Shown here one piece after another: positions 35,771-43,948 of a stretch of 64,000 bases of DNA; the first letter of the stretch is position 1, and each line of letters begins with the position of its first letter. Source of the stretch: JALYGY01 sp963800975 (lineage in GTDB: Bacteria; Actinomycetota; Rubrobacteria; Rubrobacterales; Rubrobacteraceae); assembly GCA_963800975.1 (NCBI GenBank), contig CAWDDB010000008.1, forward strand, positions 310,001 through 374,000. The letters are read 5' to 3'. Under the pieces are notes generated by a model. It searched no databases. It saw only the letters and a program-made list of their open reading frames with translations, and was not told the origin of the DNA. A program made the position numbers and the translations under genes.

Positions 35771-37576
35771 CTAGTCCGTGCCCAACGCGCGGTCGAGGTG
35801 GACGGCGGCGCTGATCAGGGCGAGGTGCGTCAGCGCCTGGGGGAAATTGCCCAGCGCCTCGCCGCCAGGCCCGATCTCCTCGGCATAGAGCCCGAGGTGG
35901 TTGGCGTAGGAGAACATCTTCTCGAGGGCGAGCCTGGCGTCGTCTACCCGGCCAGCCCGCGTCAGGCACTCGACGAGCCAGAACGAGCAAAGGCTGAAGC
36001 TGCCCTCATCGCCCTGCAGTCCGTCAGATGCGGCTTCGCGCGTCTCGTAGCGGTCCACCAGGGTGTCGTAGGTCAGCTCCTCCTGGATGCGATCGAGGGT
36101 GGATAGCCAGCGGGGATCCGTCGGCCCGACGAACTTCGTGAGCGGCATGAGCAGCAGAGAGGCGTCGAGGGCGTCGGACCCGTAGTACTGGACGAAGCTC
36201 TTTTTCTCCGGGTTCCAGCCTTTCTCCATCACCTCCTCGTAGATGCTGTCCCGCTCGGCGATCCAGCGCCCATCCCCGGCCGGCAGGCCGCGCTGGCGGG
36301 CGATACGGCCGGCCCGCTCCAGGGCGACCCAGCTCATGACCTTGGAGGAGACGAACTGCTGGGCGCCGCCCCTGACCTCCCAGATACCCTCGTCTGGATT
36401 TCGCCAGTTGTCGCTCAGCCAGGCGAGTATCCTGCGCAGGTTCTGCCAGAGGTCGTGGTCCACGGGCGCGACGTGCTTGTTGTAGAGGTAAGCCGCATCC
36501 AGAACGGCCCCGTAGAGGTCGAGCTGCACCTGGCCGTAGGCGCCGTTTCCGAGCCTGACCGGCCGAGAATCCATGTAGCCCGAGAGGTGATCGAGCTGTA
36601 CCTCTTCGATGTTCTCCCGGCCGTCTATGCCGTAGAGAGGCTGCAGGAGGCCATCCTGGTCGCACTCGCAGCGGTTCCTGAGATAGCCCATGAAGTTGCG
36701 CGCCTCCTCGTCGAAACCGATGGAGAGGAGCGCGTATAGAGTGAACGAAGCGTCGCGGAGCCAGGTGTAACGATAATCCCAGTTGCGCTCTCCCCCGATT
36801 TTCTCGGGGAGCCCCATGGTGGGAGCGGCGACCAGGGCCCCCGTCGGGTCGTAGACCATCAGCTTGAGGACGAGCGCCGAGCGGTGCACCTCCTCCCGCC
36901 ACCTCCCGCGGTACGTGCTCTTCGAGAGCCACCTCCGCCAGAACGTAAGCGTCGCGGCGAGCATCGCGTCGAACTCGCCTTCCGAGAGCGGCTGCCCCGG
37001 TCCTTCACCCTCCTCGATATCCGACAACACGAACGTCGCGCCCTCGCCCTCCGATAGCGTGAACCTGGCCCCAACCGCGCCTTTTGGCCTGAGCTGAAGT
37101 GGGACTTCCGCGGAGAGCCCGAGCGAGGCGTGTGACGAGTCCCTGGAAGCGAATACCGCGCCGAGGTCTGCGAGCGAGACGAGGTGATCCCTTCGCGCGT
37201 AGTCGAAGGCCGGACGGCACTCGACATCGAAGGTGATCTTCCCGCGCACGACACGCACGTTGCGAACCACCCTGTGGCGATCTCCCGCGACCCCCGGAAT
37301 GGGCATGAAGTCCAGTATCTCGGCCATTCCGTCCTGGGCGAAGAAACGGGTGAGGAGAACATTGGTGTCGGGCAGGTACAGCTGCTGGCTACGCATGTAA
37401 TTTGTCGGACGCAGGCTAAAGTGCCCGCCCTTCTCGTCGTCGAGGATGGCACAGAAGACGCTCGGGGAATCGAAGGCGGGCAGACAAAGCCAGTCGATCG
37501 TCCCGTCTCTCCCGACCAGCGCCGCGGTGTGGAGATCCCCCACGATCCCGTGATCTTCTATCGGAAGGTAGCCCAA
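35771..37576 (-). CDS. Glycoside hydrolase family 15 (trehalase/glucoamylase-like)
   Basis: A cytoplasmic alpha-glucan or trehalose hydrolase, about 601 residues. The N-terminal beta-sandwich begins YLPIEDHGIVGDLHTAALVG and VGRDGTIDWLCLPAFDSPSV. The (alpha/alpha)6 barrel has GGERNWDYRYTWLRDASFTL (about 275-294), where the general acid region lies, and EGIWEVRGGAQQFVSSKVMSW near 400. FSLCSFWLVECLTRAGR is the second carboxylate region. TTG 37576 was chosen over GTG 37648 because AAAGGA lies six bases before it and it starts the family N-terminus. Trehalase activity is known for actinobacterial members of this group. Confidence 0.86.
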   Translation of the reverse strand: MGYLPIEDHGIVGDLHTAALVGRDGTIDWLCLPAFDSPSVFCAILDDEKGGHFSLRPTNYMRSQQLYLPDTNVLLTRFFAQDGMAEILDFMPIPGVAGDRHRVVRNVRVVRGKITFDVECRPAFDYARRDHLVSLADLGAVFASRDSSHASLGLSAEVPLQLRPKGAVGARFTLSEGEGATFVLSDIEEGEGPGQPLSEGEFDAMLAATLTFWRRWLSKSTYRGRWREEVHRSALVLKLMVYDPTGALVAAPTMGLPEKIGGERNWDYRYTWLRDASFTLYALLSIGFDEEARNFMGYLRNRCECDQDGLLQPLYGIDGRENIEEVQLDHLSGYMDSRPVRLGNGAYGQVQLDLYGAVLDAAYLYNKHVAPVDHDLWQNLRRILAWLSDNWRNPDEGIWEVRGGAQQFVSSKVMSWVALERAGRIARQRGLPAGDGRWIAERDSIYEEVMEKGWNPEKKSFVQYYGSDALDASLLLMPLTKFVGPTDPRWLSTLDRIQEELTYDTLVDRYETREAASDGLQGDEGSFSLCSFWLVECLTRAGRVDDARLALEKMFSYANHLGLYAEEIGPGGEALGNFPQALTHLALISAAVHLDRALGTD

Positions 37577-37908
37577 CTCTCGTCCTTTGTCCTGTGGTGG
37601 CCCGATCTCAGGTGCGTATCTTACCGGCTTGTGAGGATTTTCGGGCACACGATGCGGGTCGGGGGAAGATGAGAGAGGACCGACCCGAAAAAGGCGGGGC
37701 GAGAGGGGAAGATGGTCTCGCCCCTGACGTGGAACTCGAGGTTAGCGGATGCGCGGGTCCGCCGTTGTGCTCGAACTTACACCGCGACCCGCGAGTATCC
37801 CGATCGCACGCACAGCCTCGGTGCCGCTTGTTTCTGCTGGAAACCTCCCGGGTATACGTACGTTTGTCGCGATTCCGTAAATAGCAAAGTAACCCATGGA
37901 GGTAACCG
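37577..37908. other. Divergent intergenic region, GH15 / UPF0173
   Basis: 332 bp. It contains a strong hairpin with a T-run pointing at GH15 (listed separately) and a palindrome-like GTATACGTAC near 37852. GGAGGTAACCG serves the plus-strand gene. If GH15 starts at GTG 37648 the region is 72 bp shorter. No other gene seen. Confidence 0.45.
37688..37724 (-). terminator. Terminator-like hairpin in the GH15 leader (possible attenuator)
   Basis: On the minus strand GGGGCGAGA and TCTCGCCCC form a 9-bp stem with an 11-base loop, followed by GCC and five Ts. It lies 110 bp before the GH15 start at 37576. No minus-strand gene ends just upstream, so its simplest roles are attenuation of GH15 or stopping antisense transcripts. 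Confidence 0.5.
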
Positions 37909-38634
37909 GTGGAACAGATGCTAGGCGGCGCCAGGATCACGTACCTCGGTCACGCGACCTTCAGGTTCACTACTGCGGGCGACGAGCAGATCATCATAGA
38001 CCCGTTCCTCACCGAGAATCCCCAGACCCCGGAAGACCTGAAGCGGGTGGGGGAGCTCGACACGATCCTCATCACGCACGGCCACTTCGATCACTTCTCC
38101 GATGTGATGCCGCTTCAGGGCCAGACGGGCGCGACCACCGTCTCGAACTTCGAGATCTTCTCCTATTTGCAGCGCGAGGGCGTAGAGAACGCGATGCCGA
38201 TCCAGAAGGGTGGCACGGCCCAGGTCGGGGGCATAACCGTGACCGCGACCAACGCCTTCCACTCCTCGAGCATCGCGCTGGACGACGGAAGCGTGATGTA
38301 CGCCGGCGAACCCCTCGGCTACGTCGTCGAGTTCGAGAGCGGCTTCAAGCTCTACCACGCGGGGGATACGTGCGTTTTCGGAGACATGCAGCTCATTGGC
38401 GAGCTCTACAACCCAGATCTCGCCCTGCTGCCCATTGGCAACCAGGTCGTGATGAGCCCCTTCGAGGCCGCCCACGCCGCCAGGCTCCTTAACGTCGAGC
38501 ATGTGGTGCCCATACACTACGGCACCTTCCCGTTCCTGCCCGGCACGCCGGAGGAGTTTCAGGAGCACCTGAGCGGGATCGCACCCAACGTCAACGTTCA
38601 CGTCATGCAGCCAGGCGACGACCTGGCATCCTAG
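37909..38634 (+). CDS. UPF0173 metal-dependent hydrolase (MBL fold)
   Basis: A 241-residue hydrolase of the UPF0173 group of metallo-beta-lactamase folds. RITYLGHATFRFTT (about 9-22) is the family start. ILITHGHFDHFSD (about 56-68) is the HxHxDH metal motif. FKLYHAGDTCVFGDM has the bridging Asp, and VVPIHYGTFPFLPG the last His. Function in the cell is unproved. GTG 37909 follows GGAGGTAACCG. It is monocistronic and convergent with cobS. Confidence 0.85.
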   Translation: MEQMLGGARITYLGHATFRFTTAGDEQIIIDPFLTENPQTPEDLKRVGELDTILITHGHFDHFSDVMPLQGQTGATTVSNFEIFSYLQREGVENAMPIQKGGTAQVGGITVTATNAFHSSSIALDDGSVMYAGEPLGYVVEFESGFKLYHAGDTCVFGDMQLIGELYNPDLALLPIGNQVVMSPFEAAHAARLLNVEHVVPIHYGTFPFLPGTPEEFQEHLSGIAPNVNVHVMQPGDDLAS

Positions 38635-38653
38635 ACCACTCCAGTAGCCGCTC

Positions 38654-39388
38654 CTAGGATATTGCGGAGAGGGTGACGAGCAACACGGTCCTGGCCGTCT
38701 CGCCGGTCGCCCCAACCGCGTCGCCTCCTATGCCCCCGAACCTCTCGCGCCACACGCGGTGAGCTATCAGCGCGGTCACCGGTGCCGAAACGATCGCGAG
38801 GACTGCCGGGATTCCAAGGGGCGCGAGGAACGGTAGCGGAGCGAGGAGGGCGAGGGCTGCGCCCAGGGGCCTGCGCCAGCCACTCAAGGAGCGGACGAAT
38901 GGCACGGACGAAGACCCTGCCTCTGCCGCCCCACCAAGTAGGAGGACGACGAGCATCGCCGAGCGAGCCGCGACCTCCGCCGCGACCAGCGCGAGAGCGG
39001 CGCGGGCCGGTGACTCTTCGATCAAGGCAGCAAGCGCGGCGAGCCCCGGGCCGTAGACGACAAATAGCGCCCCGATGCCGCCAACGCCCACTCGGGTGTC
39101 CTTCAGCACAGCGCGGCGCCGGTCCGGATCCCCCCTGACCATGAGGGCGTCGCCCACGTCCAGAACTCCGTCGGCGTGGTGGAGGCCAGCCACAAGCAGC
39201 ACCGCTGCTAGGGCCAGCGTGGCGAGAACGCCCGGCGGCAACGCAGGCCCGAGTCCGAGGATCACGACCGCCCCAGGGACACCGACGAACACCCCGACGA
39301 GCGGCAGAAGATAGACGTTCCTGGCCGCCTTTTCCAGGGTAGCGGCGCCCACAGGGAGAGCCGTGAAGAACGAGAGCAGCGGCCGCAA
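38654..39388 (-). CDS. cobS: Adenosylcobinamide-GDP ribazoletransferase (cobalamin synthase)
   Basis: Joins adenosylcobinamide-GDP and alpha-ribazole in the membrane, the last assembly step of cobalamin. 244 residues, five or six hydrophobic segments. LLSFFTALPVG is the family start, and GLHHADGVLDVGDALMVRGD (about 68-87) is the metal-binding signature. DPDRRRAVLKDTRVGVGGIG follows. The TTG start comes directly after the cobU stop, with no gap. It is the last gene of the operon and lacks an obvious terminator before the convergent UPF0173 gene. Confidence 0.92.
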   Translation of the reverse strand: MRPLLSFFTALPVGAATLEKAARNVYLLPLVGVFVGVPGAVVILGLGPALPPGVLATLALAAVLLVAGLHHADGVLDVGDALMVRGDPDRRRAVLKDTRVGVGGIGALFVVYGPGLAALAALIEESPARAALALVAAEVAARSAMLVVLLLGGAAEAGSSSVPFVRSLSGWRRPLGAALALLAPLPFLAPLGIPAVLAIVSAPVTALIAHRVWRERFGGIGGDAVGATGETARTVLLVTLSAIS

Positions 39389-39913
39389 CTACTTGATCCT
39401 CACGCCGAGGCCCGCCACGCAGAGGCGAACCTCCTCCGCGACCCGCGCGACCCTCTGGTTTACGAGCCCGAGCAGGTCCCGGAAGGCCCGTGTCGTCGCG
39501 TTTTCTGGAACCACCCCGAGGCCGACCTCGTCGCTAACCAGGACGATGGGCGTGCCTGGCTCGGTCGCGCGTTCGAGGAAGCGCTCCACCTCGTCGAGCG
39601 TCCCGTTCGCGTCATGGCCTCCGATCATTCGCGCCGAGACCCACAGGGTAATGGAATCAAGGAGCACGGCACCCCAGCCGTCCGCGGCGTTCGCCACCGC
39701 TTGCAGATCCCCACCGCCGAGCTCCAGCGTGCCCCACTCCGCCGGCCGTCGTTCCCTGTGCTGGCGGACGCGCTCTTCGAGCTCCGGATCCCGGCTCGGG
39801 ATCGCCGTCGCCACGTAGAGCACGCTCGAGCCGCCAAGCTCGGCCGCGAGTTCTTCGGCCAGGGCGCTCTTCCCGCTACGGGCGCCGCCGAGTACCAGGG
39901 CTCGAACCGTCAC
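39389..39913 (-). CDS. cobU: Adenosylcobinamide kinase / guanylyltransferase
   Basis: Phosphorylates adenosylcobinamide and adds GMP. 174 residues. The P-loop is LVLGGARSGKSALAEELA (about 7-24). VLYVATAIPSRDPELEERV carries the conserved Thr-Ala after the second strand, with the guanylylated His in RVRQHRERRP (about 52). VLLDSITLWVSARM and VLVSDEVGLGVVPENATTR (about 125-143) are the metal and specificity regions. The ATG overlaps the cobD stop by four bases. Confidence 0.94.
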   Translation of the reverse strand: MTVRALVLGGARSGKSALAEELAAELGGSSVLYVATAIPSRDPELEERVRQHRERRPAEWGTLELGGGDLQAVANAADGWGAVLLDSITLWVSARMIGGHDANGTLDEVERFLERATEPGTPIVLVSDEVGLGVVPENATTRAFRDLLGLVNQRVARVAEEVRLCVAGLGVRIK

Positions 39914-40980
39914 AGTTCCTCCCGAATGCCGGCCACCAGGCGCTCGTTCTCCGCCCTGGCCCGCACAGCCACGCGGAAGTAACCGAGCCCAAGCCCCGCA
40001 AAAGGCTCGCAGCTACGCACCAGGATTCCTCGTCGGGCGAGGCGCCCGGACAAGCCCTCGGGGCCGTGGACGAGCAAGAAGTTGGCCGCGCCGGGGAATG
40101 GGGTCAACCCTGGCAGGGCCCCGAGGGCAGCCACAAGCTCCTCGCGCAGAAGGTTCACCTCCGCGATCGACGACCTAACGAACGCGAGTTGTCTTACGGC
40201 CGCGGCTCCCGAGGCGGCCGCGAGCGCGTTCACGGGCCACGAAGGCTGGAACCGCTGCACTCTCCTCGGGTCGACGCATACAAGGCAACCCAACCGCAAG
40301 CCAGGCATCCCAAAAAACTTGGTAAGAGACCGCGCGACGTACAGGTTCCGTCGTGCTTCGGCCACGACACCGATGTCGGGCGCGAAGTCGGCGAACGCTT
40401 CGTCGACCACCAGTACCGCTCCGCTTCCCAGCACCCGCTCTGCCACCTCGAGCACCCTCGACCGTTCCAGCGCTTCGCCGGTCGGATTATTCGGGTTGCA
40501 GAGAAAGACGAGGCCCACCCGGTCCAGATCTTCGAGCGCCGCGGGATCCAGGCGAAACCCGTTCTCCGGCCGCCGAGCTACCCGGCTTACCGGCTCCAGG
40601 CCGGCCGCGGTAGCGGCCGCCGCGTACTCGCTGAACGTCGGCTCGAGGATTAGAGCCCTGGATCCCGCGCGGGCACCACGCGCCGCGAGAAACAAGGCCT
40701 CCGCGCCACCGTTGGTGGGGAGTATCCGCTCGGGCGAAACATCCAGGTACCCTGCCAACGCTTCTCGCAGATGCCGGTAATGGGCGTCGGGGTAAACGCC
40801 GCCGTCTTCGCGCAGCGCCCGAACGGCGGCCTCCGCCGCCGCGGACGGCATACCGAGCGGGTTGATGTTCTGGCTGAAGTCAAGGAGGTCCCGCTCCGCC
40901 AACCCGAGCTCCCGCGAGGCTGTCGCCCCGTGCGCCCCGTGATGGCGACCGTCGGGAAGGCCGGTCCACCCCTCAACCAC
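39910..40980 (-). CDS. cobD: Threonine-phosphate decarboxylase-like aminotransferase
   Basis: PLP enzyme expected to make (R)-1-amino-2-propanol phosphate for the nucleotide loop of cobalamin. 356 residues, fold type I. HHGAHGATASREL and LLDFSQNINPLGMP are the CobD-type start. VFLCNPNNPTGEAL (about 155), VVDEAFADFAP (about 193), and the PLP lysine in ARSLTKFFGMPGLRLG (about 221) follow. Histidinol-phosphate aminotransferase is the close relative; the place between cbiB and cobU decides. The GTG at 40980 overlaps the cbiB stop by eight bases. Confidence 0.88.
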   Translation of the reverse strand: MVEGWTGLPDGRHHGAHGATASRELGLAERDLLDFSQNINPLGMPSAAAEAAVRALREDGGVYPDAHYRHLREALAGYLDVSPERILPTNGGAEALFLAARGARAGSRALILEPTFSEYAAAATAAGLEPVSRVARRPENGFRLDPAALEDLDRVGLVFLCNPNNPTGEALERSRVLEVAERVLGSGAVLVVDEAFADFAPDIGVVAEARRNLYVARSLTKFFGMPGLRLGCLVCVDPRRVQRFQPSWPVNALAAASGAAAVRQLAFVRSSIAEVNLLREELVAALGALPGLTPFPGAANFLLVHGPEGLSGRLARRGILVRSCEPFAGLGLGYFRVAVRARAENERLVAGIREEL

Positions 40981-41905
40981 GTCGCGCCTCCCAGAGCAGC
41001 AAGCCCGCGGCGAGCAACCCGCAGGTACGACGCATCAACCCAACCGCGCGCCAGATGTCTTCTGGCTGGGGAGGCCTTCCGTCGCCCAGGGTAGGCCCCT
41101 TGCGGGCCACGCCACCGTAGGAGTTGACTCCTCCGAGCCGCAGGCCGAGGGCTCCAGCGAAGGCGGCCTCCGCCCAACCCGCGTTGGGGCTATCGGTGAG
41201 CGGTCCGTAGCGCCGAGCCGCTGCCAGGGTCCGAGCCGGCCTTCCAGAGGCGGCCGCCGCAAGTAGCACCGTAATCCGCGCCGGCACCAGGTTGGCAAGG
41301 TCGTCGAGCCGGGCGGAGGCCCATCCGAGCTCCGCGTAGGGCCCGACCCGGTACCCGATCATCGAGTCCAGGCTGTTTACGGTCCTGTATGCTATCGCTC
41401 CCGGAGCGCCGAGAAGATACCCGTAGAGCAACGGACCGGCTACTCCGTCGCTCGTGTTCTCGGCGACCGACTCTATCGCGGCTCGCGCGAGCTCGCTCGC
41501 TTGTAGGCCGTCGGTGTCCCTACCGACCATCTCTCCGGCACGCTCGCGAGCACGGGCAAGCTCGCCCTCTTGCAGCGCGATCTGAACCGCTCCCGCCCCC
41601 TTCGCGAGGCCCCGCATCGAGAGGGTGGTTGAGATCAGCACCGTGCCCAACGGCGACCGCAGCGGTCGGGGCAAGCTCCCAATCAGGCAATGGACCGCGA
41701 GGAAGGCGGCGGCCGGAAGGACGGTGGCCAGTGCGATACCCGCGATGCGCCTGCTGTCGGGATTCGCGTACCGCAAAGCCCGGGTCTCGCACGCCGAGAT
41801 CACACGCCCCATCCACACAGTCGGGTGCAGCCGTTCCGGAGGCTCACCAAACACCGCGTCCAGCGCCAGCGCGGCGACGACCTCCGCCGCGTGTCGCCGG
41901 CTCAT
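40973..41905 (-). CDS. cbiB: Adenosylcobinamide-phosphate synthase
   Basis: Attaches the aminopropanol phosphate arm to adenosylcobyric acid. 310-residue membrane protein. LDAVFGEPPERLHPTVWMGR (about 14-33) is the family signature. ARERAGEMVGRDTDGLQASE, AAIESVAENTSDGVAGPLLY (about 140-160) and NSLDSMIGYRVGPYAELGWA (about 175-195) are conserved blocks. The ATG overlaps the stop of the upstream membrane protein (ATGA). It is the first recognisable cobalamin gene of the operon. Confidence 0.93.
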   Translation of the reverse strand: MSRRHAAEVVAALALDAVFGEPPERLHPTVWMGRVISACETRALRYANPDSRRIAGIALATVLPAAAFLAVHCLIGSLPRPLRSPLGTVLISTTLSMRGLAKGAGAVQIALQEGELARARERAGEMVGRDTDGLQASELARAAIESVAENTSDGVAGPLLYGYLLGAPGAIAYRTVNSLDSMIGYRVGPYAELGWASARLDDLANLVPARITVLLAAAASGRPARTLAAARRYGPLTDSPNAGWAEAAFAGALGLRLGGVNSYGGVARKGPTLGDGRPPQPEDIWRAVGLMRRTCGLLAAGLLLWEARRG

Positions 41906-42489
41906 CCCGCGGCGGGCTTCCCGGCACCGAACCGGCCACGGATCAGGCCGACTACCCCGCCAGCGGTGCCCACGAGGAGGGCGCGCAAGACGAGGTTGGC
42001 CACGGAGCGGCCCAGGTCCCGGACGGTGGGAGGCTGCAGATCCTCCTCGATCTCGGCGGCCGGGGGAAGCGGCGGCGGGTCGCCTAGGCGCGCGGCTACC
42101 TTCTCGTTGTAGGCGACTATGCTTGGGGTGGCCTCGCTCGCGTACGTCGTTATCTCGTCCGCGAAGACGGTTGCGCTGAGCGCGGTAGCCACGAAGAGCG
42201 CCATTCCCGCCATGACGGCCACGATGGTGGCCGCGAGCACGCAGTCACGAAGCAGCACAGAACGGTACGGGACCCCCGCTTCTGCGCGCGCGGGCCTGGT
42301 CCTGATCGCAGCCAGAATTCCCAGGAACAGGATCGTTGTGAGGGCGAACTGGACCCGGAACTCCTCTATGGCGGTGAGGATCCAGTCGGGCATTCCCTGC
42401 GGGTCAATGAAGAGGAACCGCAGGTCCGCGGCGAGCGCGACGACCACCGCTATGGTGCCGTAGAAGAACCCGATCCTGAGCGGTCCCAA
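41902..42489 (-). CDS. Hypothetical membrane protein at the head of the cobalamin operon
   Basis: Not recognised. 195 residues with about four hydrophobic segments: 5-22, 47-62, 83-107 and 167-185. Between the third and fourth is a loop of about 50 residues holding a Pro-rich stretch (GDPPPLPPAAEIEEDLQPP). The TTG at 42489 has GGAGGG five bases upstream. It overlaps cbiB by four bases, so it is certainly cotranscribed with the cobalamin genes; a role in that pathway or in precursor uptake is only an inference. No cobalamin riboswitch is visible upstream. Confidence 0.72.
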   Translation of the reverse strand: MGPLRIGFFYGTIAVVVALAADLRFLFIDPQGMPDWILTAIEEFRVQFALTTILFLGILAAIRTRPARAEAGVPYRSVLLRDCVLAATIVAVMAGMALFVATALSATVFADEITTYASEATPSIVAYNEKVAARLGDPPPLPPAAEIEEDLQPPTVRDLGRSVANLVLRALLVGTAGGVVGLIRGRFGAGKPAAG

Positions 42490-42567
42490 AAGCGCCCTCC
42501 AGCGATGCGTCGTGGCCCCGAAATTGCAGCATACATCATCGAGCGCGACGCTATTGTGAATCGGTGA

Positions 42568-42795
42568 TCAGCCGGCCAGCCCGTTTGCGCGCGCCTCGTT
42601 ACGCGGGCCGGGTACGGCGGAGGGAGTGTGCCCGCGCAGGAGCAGGAAGAGGCCGACCAGGACGATGGCTGCGCCGAGGAGGGTCTGGAGGTCGGGTCGT
42701 TCTGCGAGTACCAGCCAGGCCAGGAGCGCCGCGAAGACCGGCTGTGTCGAGACGAGAACGACCGCTACGGCCGGGAGCGCGAGCCTACTCCGTAC
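42568..42795 (-). pseudogene. Remnant of an EamA/DMT-family transporter (C-terminal end only)
   Basis: The frame reads ALPAVAVVLVSTQPVFAALL, then AERPDLQTLLGAAIVLVGLF. This is the last two membrane helices of an EamA permease, with the typical A-E-R-P hinge, ending in a short hydrophilic tail. A stop lies just upstream (42796-42798), there is no start, and the first 200 or so residues are missing. The end of the YdcF gene overlaps it in another frame by 31 bp. It is a deletion remnant, probably left when the YdcF gene was joined here. Confidence 0.7.
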
Positions 42796-43349
42796 CTAAT
42801 CCCGTACCAAACAAGCGCCCCCGACTCCCTGCACAGCTGACCCAGCCTCTGCCACCGATCGCGCCACATGGGGCTGCCGTAGGCTGGGTCGGCCCACGCC
42901 CCGAGGCCCGCCGTCTCGAATGATGCTACCGCCCTGACGCAATGCAGAGGATCCGTCACCACCAGCACATCTCGCACACCAAGCTTTTTCGCCATGCGCG
43001 ATACGAGCACGGCAGAGTTCCAGGTGTTGAGCGCCCGATCTTCGCGCATCACGGCGTGCCCCGGAACCCCCTCGTCCCGCAATACGCTGGCCATGACGTC
43101 CGCTTCGGCTGGCGGGTGCTTGCCGAGGCCGCCGGTCACGATGAGCAGGCTCACCCTTCCGCTCGCATAGAGCCCCGCCGCATGCCTTACCCTCGCGGCG
43201 AGCGTCTCGCTGGGGCTACCGTCGGGCATCACCTGCGTGCCGAGAATCACGGCCACCCTGACGTCCGCGGCGGCCCGCGTAAACGCCCTCCCTAGATAAA
43301 CAGCGTGCAGGACCCGTAGCTCTGGCAGAACGCCCGCGATGCGGTTCAA
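42765..43349 (-). CDS. YdcF/SanA-type DUF218 protein
   Basis: A 194-residue DUF218 protein. VRVAVILGTQVMPDGSPSET (about 29-48) is the family start. LIVTGGLGKHPPAEADVMAS, DRALNTWNSAVLVSRMAKKL (about 103-122) and VLVVTDPLHCVRAVASFETA are the core blocks. No N-terminal membrane anchor, unlike SanA. The last ten or so residues (GVGSRSRP) are read from DNA that belongs to the EamA remnant, so the native C-terminus was probably lost. The TTG start overlaps the mobA stop (TTGA). DUF218 proteins are tied to envelope or polysaccharide work, but the function is unproved. Confidence 0.75.
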   Translation of the reverse strand: MNRIAGVLPELRVLHAVYLGRAFTRAAADVRVAVILGTQVMPDGSPSETLAARVRHAAGLYASGRVSLLIVTGGLGKHPPAEADVMASVLRDEGVPGHAVMREDRALNTWNSAVLVSRMAKKLGVRDVLVVTDPLHCVRAVASFETAGLGAWADPAYGSPMWRDRWQRLGQLCRESGALVWYGIRYGVGSRSRP

Positions 43350-43945
43350 GGCGCCCCGTCGCAGATCCGGCGCACCCGCTCCAGATCCCCCCGGGTGTTC
43401 ACGTTCGTCAGGTATAGGTCGGGATCCCCGAACCGACGCAACGGTTCCTCGACGTAGTCCACGCCTTCAAGTCCTCCCAGGAACCCGCGCATGGAGCGCG
43501 TGCCCGCGTCAAGTTCCGAACGAATGCGGGCGACGATTGCGCGGTCGTATGCTGCGCAAAGCGGGTGCGTCCGGCCTGCGTGACGCGGCACCGCGGCCAC
43601 GGACCCTTGCTCGCGCATACGCAGCAGCAGGAACCCGACGAGGTCGGCCGGGAGCAGGGGCAGGTCGCCGGCGGCAACGAAGACGAACGGGTGTCGTGCG
43701 GCGTCCAGGCCAGCTTCCATCCCGGCGAGCGGTCCCAGTCCGCCGGCCCGCGCGTCGGGCACGTGTCTTGTATCCGGAAGGCGCCCGTGCCCTCCCGCCT
43801 CTATCACCTCGGCGCACCGAGCCGCGAGGGCGATCTCGACGCGCCGCACGAGCGGAATCCCTCCCACCTCGAGTAGAAGCTTGTCGCGACCCATCCTCCG
43901 GCTCTGCCCGCCAGCGAGTATTATCCCGGAGACCTTCCCTTGCAC
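43346..43945 (-). CDS. mobA: Molybdenum cofactor guanylyltransferase
   Basis: Adds GMP to Mo-molybdopterin to form the dinucleotide cofactor. 199 residues. GIILAGGQSRRMGRDKLLLE (about 7-26) is the nucleotide-binding loop. GLGPLAGMEAGLDAARHPFV (about 69-88) and AAGDLPLLPADLV (metal Asp, about 93) follow. TRSMRGFLGG and NVNTRGDLERV end the protein. GTG 43945 lies just past the prsW-like stop. A bacterial xanthine dehydrogenase could use a cytosine or unmodified cofactor instead, so the link to the XdhD-like enzyme is loose. Confidence 0.9.
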   Translation of the reverse strand: MQGKVSGIILAGGQSRRMGRDKLLLEVGGIPLVRRVEIALAARCAEVIEAGGHGRLPDTRHVPDARAGGLGPLAGMEAGLDAARHPFVFVAAGDLPLLPADLVGFLLLRMREQGSVAAVPRHAGRTHPLCAAYDRAIVARIRSELDAGTRSMRGFLGGLEGVDYVEEPLRRFGDPDLYLTNVNTRGDLERVRRICDGAP

Positions 43946-43948
43946 CGC

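Noticed and set aside
42490..42567. Cobalamin riboswitch expected before the cobalamin operon
   Set aside because: Only 78 bp and no B12-box sequence; no leader RNA structure of that class.
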